Shown one piece after another: positions 26,539 to 35,751 of a stretch of 64,000 nt of DNA. The translations under genes were made by a program, and so were the position numbers. The stretch comes from Paenibacillus sp. 32O-W (lineage in GTDB: Bacteria; Bacillota; Bacilli; Paenibacillales; NBRC-103111). Numbering within the stretch: position 1 is the first letter of the stretch; the number at the start of each line of letters is the position of its first letter. A model generated the notes under the pieces. That model had not been told where the DNA came from. It was given only the letters and a program-made list of their open reading frames with translations, and made no database searches. Location of the stretch: assembly GCF_007679495.1 (NCBI RefSeq), contig NZ_VEGP01000004.1, forward strand, positions 82,400 through 146,399, in the 5' to 3' direction.

Positions 26539-27468
26539 ATGGATATGCCAGAAACAGCTTCTGTAAAGAAGAAAAATAGAAACGCCATTAAAGAATCGAT
26601 AGGGGAAAAAATATTTTATTTCTTCAATTACATTTTTTTCATCCTATTTGGAGTAGTTACTCTGTTTCCGTTCCTGAATCTCATAGCCAAATCATTAAGC
26701 AGTGAGGCGGCGGTTATTTCCGGAATGGTCACAATATTCCCGGTGGATCTTCAATTCGGAACCTACAAATATGTACTTCAGGATTCCATGTTTCTTAATT
26801 CCTTTAAAGTTTCGGTATTTATTACGGTCGTAGGTACGGCGCTTAGTCTGTTCATGACCGCATTGGCCGCATACCCGCTATCCAAGCCGAGACTCCGTGG
26901 ACGGAAATATTTCATTCTGATGTACGTGTTTACGATGCTGTTCAGCGGCGGATTGATTCCGACCTACCTGCTGATGCATAATCTGGGGCTGATCAATCAG
27001 CTTCCGGTACTGTTCCTGCCCTCGATGATCAGTGTTTTCAACATGCTGATTATCAAGAACTATTTTGAAAGCCTGCCGGAAAGTTTGGAGGAATCGGCCA
27101 AGATTGATGGGGCCAGCAATCTGAAGATTTTATATAAAATCACATTGCCCTTATCCATGCCGGTTTTTGCCACAATCGCCTTGTTCTATGCCGTAAGCTT
27201 CTGGAATGATTTCTTTGCTTCCATGATTTATATCAACAGCCCGGAGAAAAAGCCGATGCAGCTTTATTTGAAAGAACTGCTCGTATCCGCTAGCGATGCT
27301 TTTATATCCGGAGGAAATGTCGTCAATATCGATGCGGCCATGAACATAACTCCACAAGCGATCCAGGCGGCATCCATACTGTTGGCCACGATCCCCATCT
27401 TGCTTGTGTACCCGTTTTTGCAGAAATATTTTGTGAAAGGCGTACTGATCGGTTCGGTCAAAGGATGA
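26539..27468 (+). CDS. Sugar ABC transporter permease, YtcP/CarB type
   Basis: A 309-residue permease, the partner of the preceding one. The ATG at 26539 is preferred because GAGGGGAG lies 8 bases upstream; a TTG at 26512 would overlap nothing useful. Six helices are predicted. The EAA loop reads LPESLEESAKIDGASNLKIL, and the C-terminus ends YPFLQKYFVKGVLIGSVKG, the group signature. It follows the LplB-type gene by 33 bases. Confidence 0.92.
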   Translation: MDMPETASVKKKNRNAIKESIGEKIFYFFNYIFFILFGVVTLFPFLNLIAKSLSSEAAVISGMVTIFPVDLQFGTYKYVLQDSMFLNSFKVSVFITVVGTALSLFMTALAAYPLSKPRLRGRKYFILMYVFTMLFSGGLIPTYLLMHNLGLINQLPVLFLPSMISVFNMLIIKNYFESLPESLEESAKIDGASNLKILYKITLPLSMPVFATIALFYAVSFWNDFFASMIYINSPEKKPMQLYLKELLVSASDAFISGGNVVNIDAAMNITPQAIQAASILLATIPILLVYPFLQKYFVKGVLIGSVKG

Positions 27469-27592
27469 TGGGATTCATTGTTACCGTGCCAAAAAGAAAG
27501 CATGGAAAGGCGGTGATCATTTCTCCTAATCGGATAAGAACTGAAGGAATTTCATAATGAAATCTTTGAAAAGAAGAAAGGGAGGTTCATCC

Positions 27593-29128
27593 ATGCAATT
27601 TCAATCCAACGTAACTAAAAAGATGCTGTCTTCCGTTTCCATCGCCGCATTAGCCGTGACAGTGGCGGCTTGTGGAGGAGGCGGGAACGATAATAAAGGA
27701 GCTGCCCCGACCAATTCTCCGGCCGCTTCCGAAGCCCCGAAGAATGAAGGGGGCGATAAGGCGGAAAAGCCTCAACTGCGCCAATTGCTGCCTTTTGAAC
27801 GCTTCGATCCGAATAAGGATCCCGTGGCCGCCTACTTGAAGGAGAAGACGGGATATGATGTCAAATACGATCAGCTTCCCGCCGAGAATGCCGATGAGAA
27901 GCTGAACCTGCTGATGGCTAACCAAGAGGCGTACGACTTCATGAAGCTCGGTAAGTCCCAATTCGCCAGGCTGGCGGCTTCCGGCGCGCTAGAGCCGCTG
28001 GACGACCTGATTGATAAATATGGTACAAATATGAAACAAGTGATTCATGAAGAGACCTGGAACAGCGTCATTGTTGACGGCAAAAAGTACGGAATCCCGG
28101 AAGGAACGGCTGGAACACAGGTAGGTACCGAGCTGGTTGTCCGCCAGGACTGGATGGATGAGCTCGGACTGGAAATACCGACGACCACTGATGAATTGTA
28201 CAATGTGTTGAAGACGATTAAAGAAAAGAAGAACGTCATTCCTTTAACCGGAGGCAAGGATCCGATGGTTGGGGATATCGCTTCGACCTTCGGAATAACG
28301 ACGGATTGGGTGGAGCGTGACGGCAAGCTGGTGCATGCCGTAGAGCTCCCAGAGATGAAGGAGTATTTGGCCTTCATGAACAAGCTGTATGAGGAAGGCT
28401 TGATGGATCCGGAATGGGGAATTAATACTTCGGCTAAGGCCATCGAGAAATTCTCCAGCGGCAAAGCGGCCATGTACCGGTTAGCTTGGTGGGATGCAGG
28501 GAATATCAACAATGCCCTGGCCAAGAACTTCCCGGATGCCAAAATCTCCATCATACCTTTCCTTAAGGATAAAGACGGCAAAACACAGGTTGTCGGTTCG
28601 GCCGGAGTTACCTACGTCGTTGCCATCCCTAAATGGGCCAAGAACAAAGAAGATGCGATGAAGCTAATCGATATGAAGCTGGAGAAAGATATTCACAAAG
28701 GGCTGGCGATCGGCGAAGAGGGAGTTCACCACGAAATGAAGGACGGCAAATATTACCCGATTCATCCCAAATTCGCGGATGAGTGGAACAACGCAAGTTA
28801 CTTCCTGACGGGAACGGATCAGGACAATTATCCGATTTACTGGCAGGCACGTGTGCGTAAGGATGAAAATGTGCAGAAGTATTTCGAAACCTATCAGGAG
28901 AACGCTAAAGAACATATGGTGATTGATCCGTTAACCTACGCACCTCCGATTGAGGCCATCTCCAAAAACACCCAAAAGCTTGCCAAGCTTAGGGAAGACA
29001 GCTTCATCAAATTTATTGGCGGAGTAGAGCCTGTCGACAATTACGATAAATTCCTGGCGCAATGGAAATCCCAAGGCGGAGAGGAAATGATTAAAGCCGC
29101 CAATGAGTGGTATCAGTCCAATAAATAA
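27593..29128 (+). CDS. Sugar-binding lipoprotein of an LplA/YtcQ-type ABC importer
   Basis: A 511-residue extracellular solute-binding protein. The ATG at 27593 follows AAGGGAGG; the signal peptide ends in the lipobox AVTVAAC, so the mature protein is lipid-anchored at Cys22. A Gly/Asn/Glu/Pro-rich tether of about 30 residues precedes the family 1 binding domain (LPFERFDPNKDPVAAYLKEK, IYWQARVRKDENVQKYFETY). It captures the sugar and delivers it to the two preceding permeases. A strong terminator follows. The isomerase at 29516 lies beyond it. Confidence 0.92.
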   Translation: MQFQSNVTKKMLSSVSIAALAVTVAACGGGGNDNKGAAPTNSPAASEAPKNEGGDKAEKPQLRQLLPFERFDPNKDPVAAYLKEKTGYDVKYDQLPAENADEKLNLLMANQEAYDFMKLGKSQFARLAASGALEPLDDLIDKYGTNMKQVIHEETWNSVIVDGKKYGIPEGTAGTQVGTELVVRQDWMDELGLEIPTTTDELYNVLKTIKEKKNVIPLTGGKDPMVGDIASTFGITTDWVERDGKLVHAVELPEMKEYLAFMNKLYEEGLMDPEWGINTSAKAIEKFSSGKAAMYRLAWWDAGNINNALAKNFPDAKISIIPFLKDKDGKTQVVGSAGVTYVVAIPKWAKNKEDAMKLIDMKLEKDIHKGLAIGEEGVHHEMKDGKYYPIHPKFADEWNNASYFLTGTDQDNYPIYWQARVRKDENVQKYFETYQENAKEHMVIDPLTYAPPIEAISKNTQKLAKLREDSFIKFIGGVEPVDNYDKFLAQWKSQGGEEMIKAANEWYQSNK

Positions 29129-29515
29129 AGCGCGAAAGAGGCGGTTTCTAAAGCAGTTTACAAACGACTGCGAAATGGCCTAAACCGAGAAAACAGTAAA
29201 ATCTATCTGAGAAAAGAGCGGGGCAAGTGGTCAATTTTTTCCACTTACACTCGCTCTTTCTCTTGCATCGTTGTACAGGGAAGCCGTGCGCCTGCTCCAG
29301 ATGCCCGTTGAGCTGAATGGGGCTGAAAATCGCAAACCGGCTGTCGGGAGAGCTCTATTTTCCGGCTAAATTCGGCTGTTCAACGGCGAGAAAGCCGCCG
29401 AAAGAACCGAAATCGCTGCTTAAGAGCATGGACCGGATTTCCTGTTTATGGTACTATCGTGTTGAGAATTTAATAATACATGCCGCCGCGCATGGGATGG
29501 AAAAGAGGATGAAGG
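29129..29515. other. Intergenic region with terminator, no gene
   Basis: After the terminator at 29209-29265 there is no supported gene. A 32-codon open stretch from TTG 29271 to TAA 29369 (containing LLQMPVELNG) has no ribosome binding site and may be the decayed end of some gene; I could not identify it. Confidence 0.35.
29209..29265 (+). terminator. Intrinsic terminator of the sugar importer operon
   Basis: Arms gagaaaagagcg and cgctctttctc enclose an inner aagtgg/ccactt stem. The right arm is T-rich. Confidence 0.8.
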
Positions 29516-30358
29516 ATGAAATATTCTGTATTCACGGTCATGCTCCCCGAGCTATCGCCCCAGGAAGCAATACATGAGCTTAAGAAGGCAGGCTATGACG
29601 GAGTGGAATGGAGAGTAACGGCAATCGACCCGGCCAAGCAGGAGGAGCCCCCGTCTTTCTGGGGAAACAATCGGTGTACCGTCGATACTCAATCGTCCGA
29701 AGAAGATATTCTGAGCTTGAAGGCGGAGACAGAGCTTGCAGGCTTGGAAATTCCCGCTCTAGCATGCTATTTGCAATGCGGCGATGTGGAAGGAACGGCA
29801 CGGGGGATGCAAATAGCTCAATGGTTTGGGGCCTCTGCGATTCGGGTTGGTGTGCCGATGTACAATCGAAGTAAGCGCTATCAGGAGTTGTTGGAGGAAG
29901 GCCGTTCTTATCTGGAGGAAGTACAGAAACTGAGCCGCCAATATGGCGTCCAGGGATGGATCGAGATCCATATGAACAATATTGCCTCCAGTGCCAGTCT
30001 GGCACACAGGCTGGTAGAAGGCTTCGATCCGGAACATATCGGGGTCATCTATGATCCCGGCAACATGGTCTATGAAGGATACGAGCAGTACCGTATGGGC
30101 TTGGAGCTGCTGGGGCCTTATCTGGCTCATGTTCACGTGAAGAATGCTCATTGGGTGCGGACTAACGACCCGAACCGTCATATCTGGCAGGCGGATTCCT
30201 GTCCAGTCAGTGAAGGAGTGGCGAATTGGAAACAAATCGTGGACGACTTGAAGACGGTCGGGTACGATCGCTGGCTCAGCTTCGAAGATTTCAGCCGCTC
30301 AGGAACAGGTGAAGAGCTGCTGGCTCGTAACCTGCAGTATATGAAATCCTTGGTTTAG
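29516..30358 (+). CDS. Sugar phosphate isomerase/epimerase (AP endonuclease family 2 fold)
   Basis: A 280-residue TIM-barrel protein of the xylose-isomerase-like family. Visible strand ends include MKYSVFTVMLPELSPQEAIH, GYDGVEWRV, EIHMNNIASS with metal-ligand residues, IGVIYDPGNMV, LAHVHVKNAHW and WLSFEDFS, where Glu, Asp, His and Glu typically bind the divalent metal. Family members isomerise or epimerise sugars or inosose-type compounds. The ATG has AGAGGA 7 bases upstream. It lies after the importer terminator, so it is either read through or has its own promoter. Context points to catabolism of the imported sugar. Confidence 0.85.
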   Translation: MKYSVFTVMLPELSPQEAIHELKKAGYDGVEWRVTAIDPAKQEEPPSFWGNNRCTVDTQSSEEDILSLKAETELAGLEIPALACYLQCGDVEGTARGMQIAQWFGASAIRVGVPMYNRSKRYQELLEEGRSYLEEVQKLSRQYGVQGWIEIHMNNIASSASLAHRLVEGFDPEHIGVIYDPGNMVYEGYEQYRMGLELLGPYLAHVHVKNAHWVRTNDPNRHIWQADSCPVSEGVANWKQIVDDLKTVGYDRWLSFEDFSRSGTGEELLARNLQYMKSLV

Positions 30359-30570
30359 AGCCGGGCCAGGGGAAGGTCGTTCAAGGCTTGTCTTGACTTT
30401 CAAATGACCATCCGCTCGTATGGGGAATTAAGGATAGAATGGATATAATTAAAATTTCCCGGCACCATGCCGTGATAACCATGCTAGAATGAAGGTTGGC
30501 TTACTTGCTGTCAATGACTGCTCATGAACAACAGCTGCAAGGAACCCGTATTCGTAAGGGGGTTGAAGAA

Positions 30571-32767
30571 ATGAGCGTTCTTGAGAAGGAAAAGATTAAT
30601 GTAAGCGGAAACAGTCAGCCGACCGACGAATTGGTTTGGGAAGTCGAAGCGAATGTAGACGAGAACGGTACACCGGGGAGAAGCCGGCTTCTGATCACCA
30701 GGAGCCGGCTTGAGGTCGTTTCCGAAGAGGGGGAGCTTGTCAGGGAATATCCCTTGTCGTCTGTTAAAGAAGCCCGGATGCTGTCGGCGGTCGGGGGGCG
30801 GAACGCTTGTTATAGACACAGAGGAGGGGGCTGTTGTTCTTGCCCGTTTTACAGCGGAACTGAACAGACAGATGAGCTTCGCAACGAAAACGATCCAAGC
30901 ACTCATCCAAGGAGAGGAGCTCCCGGTTCTCACCTCCAAAGACATGCCCAGACTATGTCCTACCTGTCAGGAACGGCTGCCGGAAGGAAGCAATCTATGC
31001 CCGACCTGCTCGGATAAGGGGAAGGTTATTTCCAGGCTGCTCAGTTATGCCAAGCCGTATAAGATGCGGATGATAACAGCGGCGTTAATGATGATGGCCG
31101 CTACGCTGATGGAACTGATCCCTCCTTATTTGACGAAAGTCATTGTCGACGACGTTCTCCAGCCGAAGCATATCGGCCACGCTTTGCTGTGGCTGGTTAT
31201 CGCTCTGGCCGCCACCCGGGTTGCTCTTTCGCTGATGCAGACATTGAGGGGGTATATAGGCGTATGGATCGGCGGCAAGCTGATGGGGGATATCCGCAAG
31301 GATACATACCAAGCGTTAATGAGGTTGTCGCTCAGCTTCTTTGATCGCAGACAGACATCGCAATTTATAGGCAGGGTGAACAGCGATTCGGAAGCGATGA
31401 GGCAGTTTCTGACCGACGGAATCATTTGGATAGCCGGACAATTGCTGATGCTTATCGCCATTATCGGCATGATGCTTAACCTCAATTGGAAGCTGGCTTT
31501 GCTGGCCTTGCTGCCCACGCCTCTGATTGTCATTACTTCGCTCTCCATTTGGCCCCGGATTCGGCATCTCTGGTATCTTCAATGGCGTTCGGTCAACAAA
31601 ATCAATATGCTCGTAGGCGATGCCCTGCAGGGGATCCGCGTCGTCAAAGCGTTCGGCCAGGAGACGACCGAGAGGGAGAGATACGGGAGCGCTAACGAGG
31701 AGCTGGTGCATCAGACTATCCGTTCGGAAGGCATTTGGTCCGGTGTGTTCCCGTTATTTTCCTTGATTACGACTTCCGGGGCGCTGCTTGTCTGGTACTT
31801 CGGCGGCTGGCAGGTCATCCGGGACGAGCTGACACTGGGTACTTTGATGGCTTTTACCGCTTACTTGACCATGTTCTTCGGCCCTCTCCAATGGTTCAGC
31901 CAATCGATAAGCTGGACCAGCCGTGCGTTAACCGCAGCGGACCGCGTCTTCGAAATTATGGATACGCCGACGGATGTTCCTACCGCCCGAAATGCGGTAT
32001 CTATCCCCAGGGTAGAGGGCAGGGTCGAGCTGGACAATGTTTCTTACGGATACGAGAAGCATCATCCCGTTCTCAAAGACATCAGCTTGCAAATCACTCC
32101 GGGAGAGATGATCGGCTTGGTCGGCCATTCCGGAGCGGGCAAATCGACCTTGATCAACTTGATTTGCCGATTTTACGATCCCGATTCAGGGATTATCAGG
32201 ATTGACGGTATCGATTTGAAACAAATCGACCAGGAAGCCTTGCGCAAGCAGATCGGTGTCGTGCTTCAGGAAACTTTTCTGTTCGACGGCACGATTGCCG
32301 AGAATATTGCCTATGCGAATCCAGAGGTAAGCCCTCTGGAGATTATGCGGGCGGCTAAAATTGCGAATGCCCACGATTTTATCGTCCGCATGCCGGATGG
32401 GTATGACACCCGGGTGGGAGAGCGGGGCCATCGTCTATCCGGCGGGGAGAAACAGCGTATTGCCATCGCCCGTGCCATCATTCACGATCCTCGCATTCTT
32501 ATCCTCGACGAAGCTACCGCTTCGGTCGATACAGAGACCGAGCGCCAGATCCAGGAGGCGATCGCCCGGCTGGTCAAGGGAAGAACGACCTTCGCTATCG
32601 CCCATCGCCTGTCGACTTTAAGGAACGCCGACCGGCTCATCGTTCTGGATAAGGGGAAGGTGGCGGAAATCGGAACGCATGAGGAGCTGTTGGCTCTTCG
32701 GGGAGTGTATTACAAGCTGGTGGAGGCACAGAAGGAAATGTCCAAGATCAGAGGGGTGGAAGGATGA
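30571..32767 (+). pseudogene. ABC exporter (permease-ATPase) interrupted by a one-base frameshift
   Basis: The gene starts at ATG 30571 (AAGGGGG upstream) and reads MSVLEKEKINVSGN up to MLSAVGG, then shifts frame and continues from GTLVIDTEEG to 32767. Removing one G from the six-G run at 30793-30798 restores a single 731-residue frame. The product has an N-terminal domain of about 140 residues, a four-Cys segment LCPTCQERLPEGSNLCPTC, a six-helix exporter domain, and an ATPase with Walker A GHSGAGKST, signature LSGGEKQR and Walker B ILILDEATASVD. It overlaps the DUF1854 gene by 4 bp. Homologues with such a partner are annotated in other bacteria with cyanophycin metabolism. All catalytic motifs are intact, so the shift may be recent, a sequencing error, or a slippage site. 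Confidence 0.85.
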
Positions 32768-33264
32768 GTAACGGATCGTATGAAATCATGGTGCTCGACT
32801 CCGGATCGGTCTCATTCAGACGAACCGAAGGCGGAATGCTGTCGATGGAAAGCGGAGGTACCCTTTATCCGGAGGTCCTGCTGTACCGGGGTTTCCCGCT
32901 GTCACGACAAGACGAATATATTTCCGTGCGCGACAGGGAGGGCCTGGAAATCGGAATCCTTGCCGGATTGACGGAGCTGGATGACATGTCCCGGGCGGAA
33001 GTGGAGAAGGAGCTTAAGCTGAGGTATTTGCTCCCGCAGGTTCAGCAGATCGTGAGCATCAAGCAGCATTCCGGGATGTGGGTATGGCAGCTGCAAACGT
33101 CGCTCGGTCCGATCAAGCTGACGATGCGCAATCTTCACGAGCATGTGCAGCCGATTGCCCGTAAGCGCCTGCTACTGTCCGATATGGACGGTAACCGGTG
33201 CGAGATTCACGATTATACCGCGTTGGATCCTCAGAGCCGCAAGCAGCTTATGCGGGTTTTATAG
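32764..33264 (+). CDS. DUF1854 domain-containing protein
   Basis: A 166-residue soluble protein. The ATGA overlap with the end of the ABC exporter shows translational coupling. The sequence has the DUF1854 pattern: LYPEVLLYRGFPLSRQDEYI, EIGILAGLTELDD, ELKLRYLLPQVQQIVSIK, WVWQLQTSLG, and a conserved C-terminal DMDGNRCEIHDYTALDP. The family is nearly always next to this kind of ABC transporter and its function is unknown. It probably acts as a cytosolic accessory of the exporter. It ends 22 bases before a hairpin. Confidence 0.88.
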   Translation: MSNGSYEIMVLDSGSVSFRRTEGGMLSMESGGTLYPEVLLYRGFPLSRQDEYISVRDREGLEIGILAGLTELDDMSRAEVEKELKLRYLLPQVQQIVSIKQHSGMWVWQLQTSLGPIKLTMRNLHEHVQPIARKRLLLSDMDGNRCEIHDYTALDPQSRKQLMRVL

Positions 33265-33285
33265 GTTTGTGGCATTTTTTATCCA

Positions 33286-33330
33286 AATGGACCAGGATAC
33301 GCCGGAAGGCGATCATCCTGGTCCATTGTT
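33286..33330. terminator. Probable terminator between converging genes
   Basis: A 13-bp perfect stem (aatggaccaggat with atcctggtccatt) encloses an inner gcc-ggaa-ggc. T tracts are weak on both sides (GTTTGT on the plus side), so efficiency is uncertain. Confidence 0.6.
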
Positions 33331-33385
33331 TGTGTCGCAAATGCGGTGGTGGCAATCGGTATTCCCATACGCCAGGCGGCCAGCT

Positions 33386-35455
33386 TTACTTTACGGTAAA
33401 CGGCAGCGAATTCGTTTCAACAATGGCGATGGATTGGGAATCGATCAGCTTGATCCTGATGTCGAGACGGCCGGATTTGCCCAGCATATTGGCCGGTACG
33501 ACGGCTGTCATCGTTTGACGGTCCACGTACTTCGTTTCAAGCGCACCGCCATTTGCATATACCAGCGCCCCGGGGACGAAATTCTTCCCTTTAAGCTCGA
33601 TCGTTACCGACGCATCCTTGCTTGTATCGGCATAGGTTTCCGCAGGAAGCACCTGTTCCAGCTCCATCGGCCCGCGCCCAAGGATAAAGTTCGGATCGAC
33701 GATCTGGTCTTCGAAATCTTTATAGCCGTATCTGGCTCCGAACATAATGTCATACTGCAAATATTCGTAGATGCGCATTTCTTCCGCCCACTGTTCATCC
33801 CCCGCCTCGGGAAGCAGCGGTGTTTTTTCATATAGAGAGTACAGGAAGTCGGTATAATAGCTGCCTTCTTTCCCGGCTTTGTTCAGCACATAGGGACCGA
33901 GGAAGGACGAACTGATATACAGATCCTCCTTCTCATCAGACAGATAGTTGTCCCAGATCACGAAGGGAACGCTGTAGATTTTCTTGAAAAAGTCGGGATC
34001 GTTATCCTGCAAATAATTGCTTTCCCTATAGACTTTATAATCGTCGCCGAGCACAGGCAGATGGTCTCCGTAGAAGACGATGATCGTAGGCTCCCCGGAA
34101 GCCTCGAAATGCTCAACGAGCATCTTCAGCATGGCATCCGCTCCCGTTAATCCTTGAGCGTATGTTTCAAGCTTTCCTATGGAATCCTCCGAAAGATTGG
34201 CTCCCTTCACCTTAATCGTGTTGCCGCCGAATTTCCATGGTTCGTACGGATAATGATTCTCCATCGTATTGGCAAAAACGAAGGCCGGGCCCGGACTGGA
34301 TTCAATTTGTTCTATAACATTTTTGGCCACCTCGGTGTCGGCCAGGAACGGACCCTTGTATACCGGGTCAAAAAACTCGCTGCTGATATACTTCGAAAAT
34401 CCGAAATTGCGGTACACCGTTTTGCTGTTGAAAAACCAATTGTGGAACGGATTGACCGAGGCGGTCGTATAGCCTTGTCTCTTAAGAATACTGGCCAGTG
34501 AGTCCACCGGATGATTAACATACTGAATGTAAGGAAGAGATCCTTGCTGCAGGAAACGCATAGTATTGCCCGTCAGCACCTCGAATTCCACATTGGCCGT
34601 TCCTCCGCCAAATTGCGGGGATCTCATCCAGCCCCCGGTATACTTCTCCTGGATAGAATGGAAGAAAGGAAGCGGATCTTCACTGAACTCTACATCCTTC
34701 ATGACCGTCGGATCCCAGAACGATTCGCTCAGCACGACGATAATATTGGGATCGACATCGCTTTGATCGGGTCTCCGGGGAATTTCCGCCACCAGAGATT
34801 CGATCTTTTCCTTATTATATCCTTCGGGTTCTTCAATCAAGATGAGATCGACATTTAATACGGTTGTCAGTAAAAGTCCGTTGGTCATATAATTGGAAGT
34901 CTGATCCCAAGGGATGGTTGAAATGTTAAACGCCTGCTTGACCGGGATCGGCTTGTCCGAATAAACGGAAGTAAAAAATAAAACCGAAAGCACGGCGAGA
35001 ACGATTTGGGTTTTCCATCGGAATCTCCCTTTAAAGTGCGGGATATGGTAGAGCATCGCATAGCTGCCTGCCAGGAAAATGACAATTCCCGAGATCATGC
35101 TGACACTAAAGAGGCTGTTGACATATTGGAGCACATCCTTCGTCTCGCTGCCGAGAAACACGTCCCATGGCAGGAGGGGGACACCCATTATCTTCAGTTT
35201 GATTCCGCTTACGATGGCAATGACGATAAATAAGACGGAGGCCAGCCAATAGGCCCATCTGGTTCTTCCCGTCAATGCTGCCAGGATCAGAAGGGAGAAG
35301 AAGACGAAGAGATAATTCAAGACAAGCTCCATAGGATTGGTCGTGAGCCAGGACCAAACCGCTTCGATGCTTCCACGGCTGAAAAACTCGACGAACGCCA
35401 GAAGCCATAACGAGAGAATAACTATTGGATATAACGATTTTAACTGCTTGCCCAT
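33386..35455 (-). CDS. LTA synthase-family sulfatase-like membrane enzyme, second paralogue
   Basis: A 689-residue paralogue of the protein at 15793. It has the same five N-terminal membrane helices, the metal Glu in IIVVLSESFWDP, the catalytic motif GGGTANVEFEVLTGN, the metal site FYGDHLPVLGDD, and a C-terminal IPT/TIG-like domain (LKGKNFVPGALVYANGG). The two proteins can be aligned along their whole length by eye, so they arose by duplication. The role is probably transfer of polyol-phosphate in teichoic-acid-like polymer synthesis. The start is the ATG preceded by GGGAG and TAGGA. Its promoter and a direct-repeat element are listed separately. Confidence 0.9.
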   Translation of the reverse strand: MGKQLKSLYPIVILSLWLLAFVEFFSRGSIEAVWSWLTTNPMELVLNYLFVFFSLLILAALTGRTRWAYWLASVLFIVIAIVSGIKLKIMGVPLLPWDVFLGSETKDVLQYVNSLFSVSMISGIVIFLAGSYAMLYHIPHFKGRFRWKTQIVLAVLSVLFFTSVYSDKPIPVKQAFNISTIPWDQTSNYMTNGLLLTTVLNVDLILIEEPEGYNKEKIESLVAEIPRRPDQSDVDPNIIVVLSESFWDPTVMKDVEFSEDPLPFFHSIQEKYTGGWMRSPQFGGGTANVEFEVLTGNTMRFLQQGSLPYIQYVNHPVDSLASILKRQGYTTASVNPFHNWFFNSKTVYRNFGFSKYISSEFFDPVYKGPFLADTEVAKNVIEQIESSPGPAFVFANTMENHYPYEPWKFGGNTIKVKGANLSEDSIGKLETYAQGLTGADAMLKMLVEHFEASGEPTIIVFYGDHLPVLGDDYKVYRESNYLQDNDPDFFKKIYSVPFVIWDNYLSDEKEDLYISSSFLGPYVLNKAGKEGSYYTDFLYSLYEKTPLLPEAGDEQWAEEMRIYEYLQYDIMFGARYGYKDFEDQIVDPNFILGRGPMELEQVLPAETYADTSKDASVTIELKGKNFVPGALVYANGGALETKYVDRQTMTAVVPANMLGKSGRLDIRIKLIDSQSIAIVETNSLPFTVK

Positions 35456-35498
35456 TCCTATCGATCTCCCAATCTATTTGTTTAGATAAAAAAATGTA

Positions 35499-35510
35499 AA
35501 GATTTTGTAA
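35499..35510. promoter_or_regulatory. Leader motif shared by both LTA synthase-like genes
   Basis: AAGATTTTGTAA occurs here and at 17962-17973, in both cases between the -10 and the start codon of an LTA-synthase-like gene. Here it is part of TGTAAA-N5-TGTAAG (35495-35511), which fits WalR/PhoP-type direct repeats with 11-bp spacing except for one base. Confidence 0.45.
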
Positions 35511-35521
35511 GCATACAAGTC

Positions 35522-35530
35522 ATTATAACA
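35522..35530 (-). promoter_or_regulatory. Extended -10 promoter of the second LTA synthase-like gene
   Basis: On the minus strand TGTTATAAT is a perfect extended -10, about 70 bases ahead of the start codon. Confidence 0.5.
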
Positions 35531-35630
35531 TGAGGTATGTATACCATTTCAATTCACTTATAAAGGAAAGTGTAAAAACAGGATAAAAGAGAGCGAGTAG
35601 AATTCTTCCAGTTAATTCTCGTAGGTTTTA

Positions 35631-35639
35631 TGCTAAAAT
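35631..35639 (+). promoter_or_regulatory. Extended -10 promoter of the SsuABC-type operon
   Basis: TGCTAAAAT (5 of 6 plus the TG extension) lies about 115 bases before the binding-protein gene. No good -35 is present. Confidence 0.4.
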
Positions 35640-35751
35640 AGAATGGATTTTTGATATAAATCATAACGTATGCAGGAGAATGGCGATTTGTGTCGAATAC
35701 AGTGTATTTGGTCCTATATAAACACATAGAAAAATTGGAGGAAAAGTCAGA

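Noticed and set aside
29271..29369. 32-codon fragment as a transposase remnant
   Set aside because: No catalytic motif and no terminal repeats; too short to assign.
33143..33835. 230-codon plus-strand open frame
   Set aside because: It overlaps the end of the DUF1854 gene and is antisense to the second LTA synthase-like gene.
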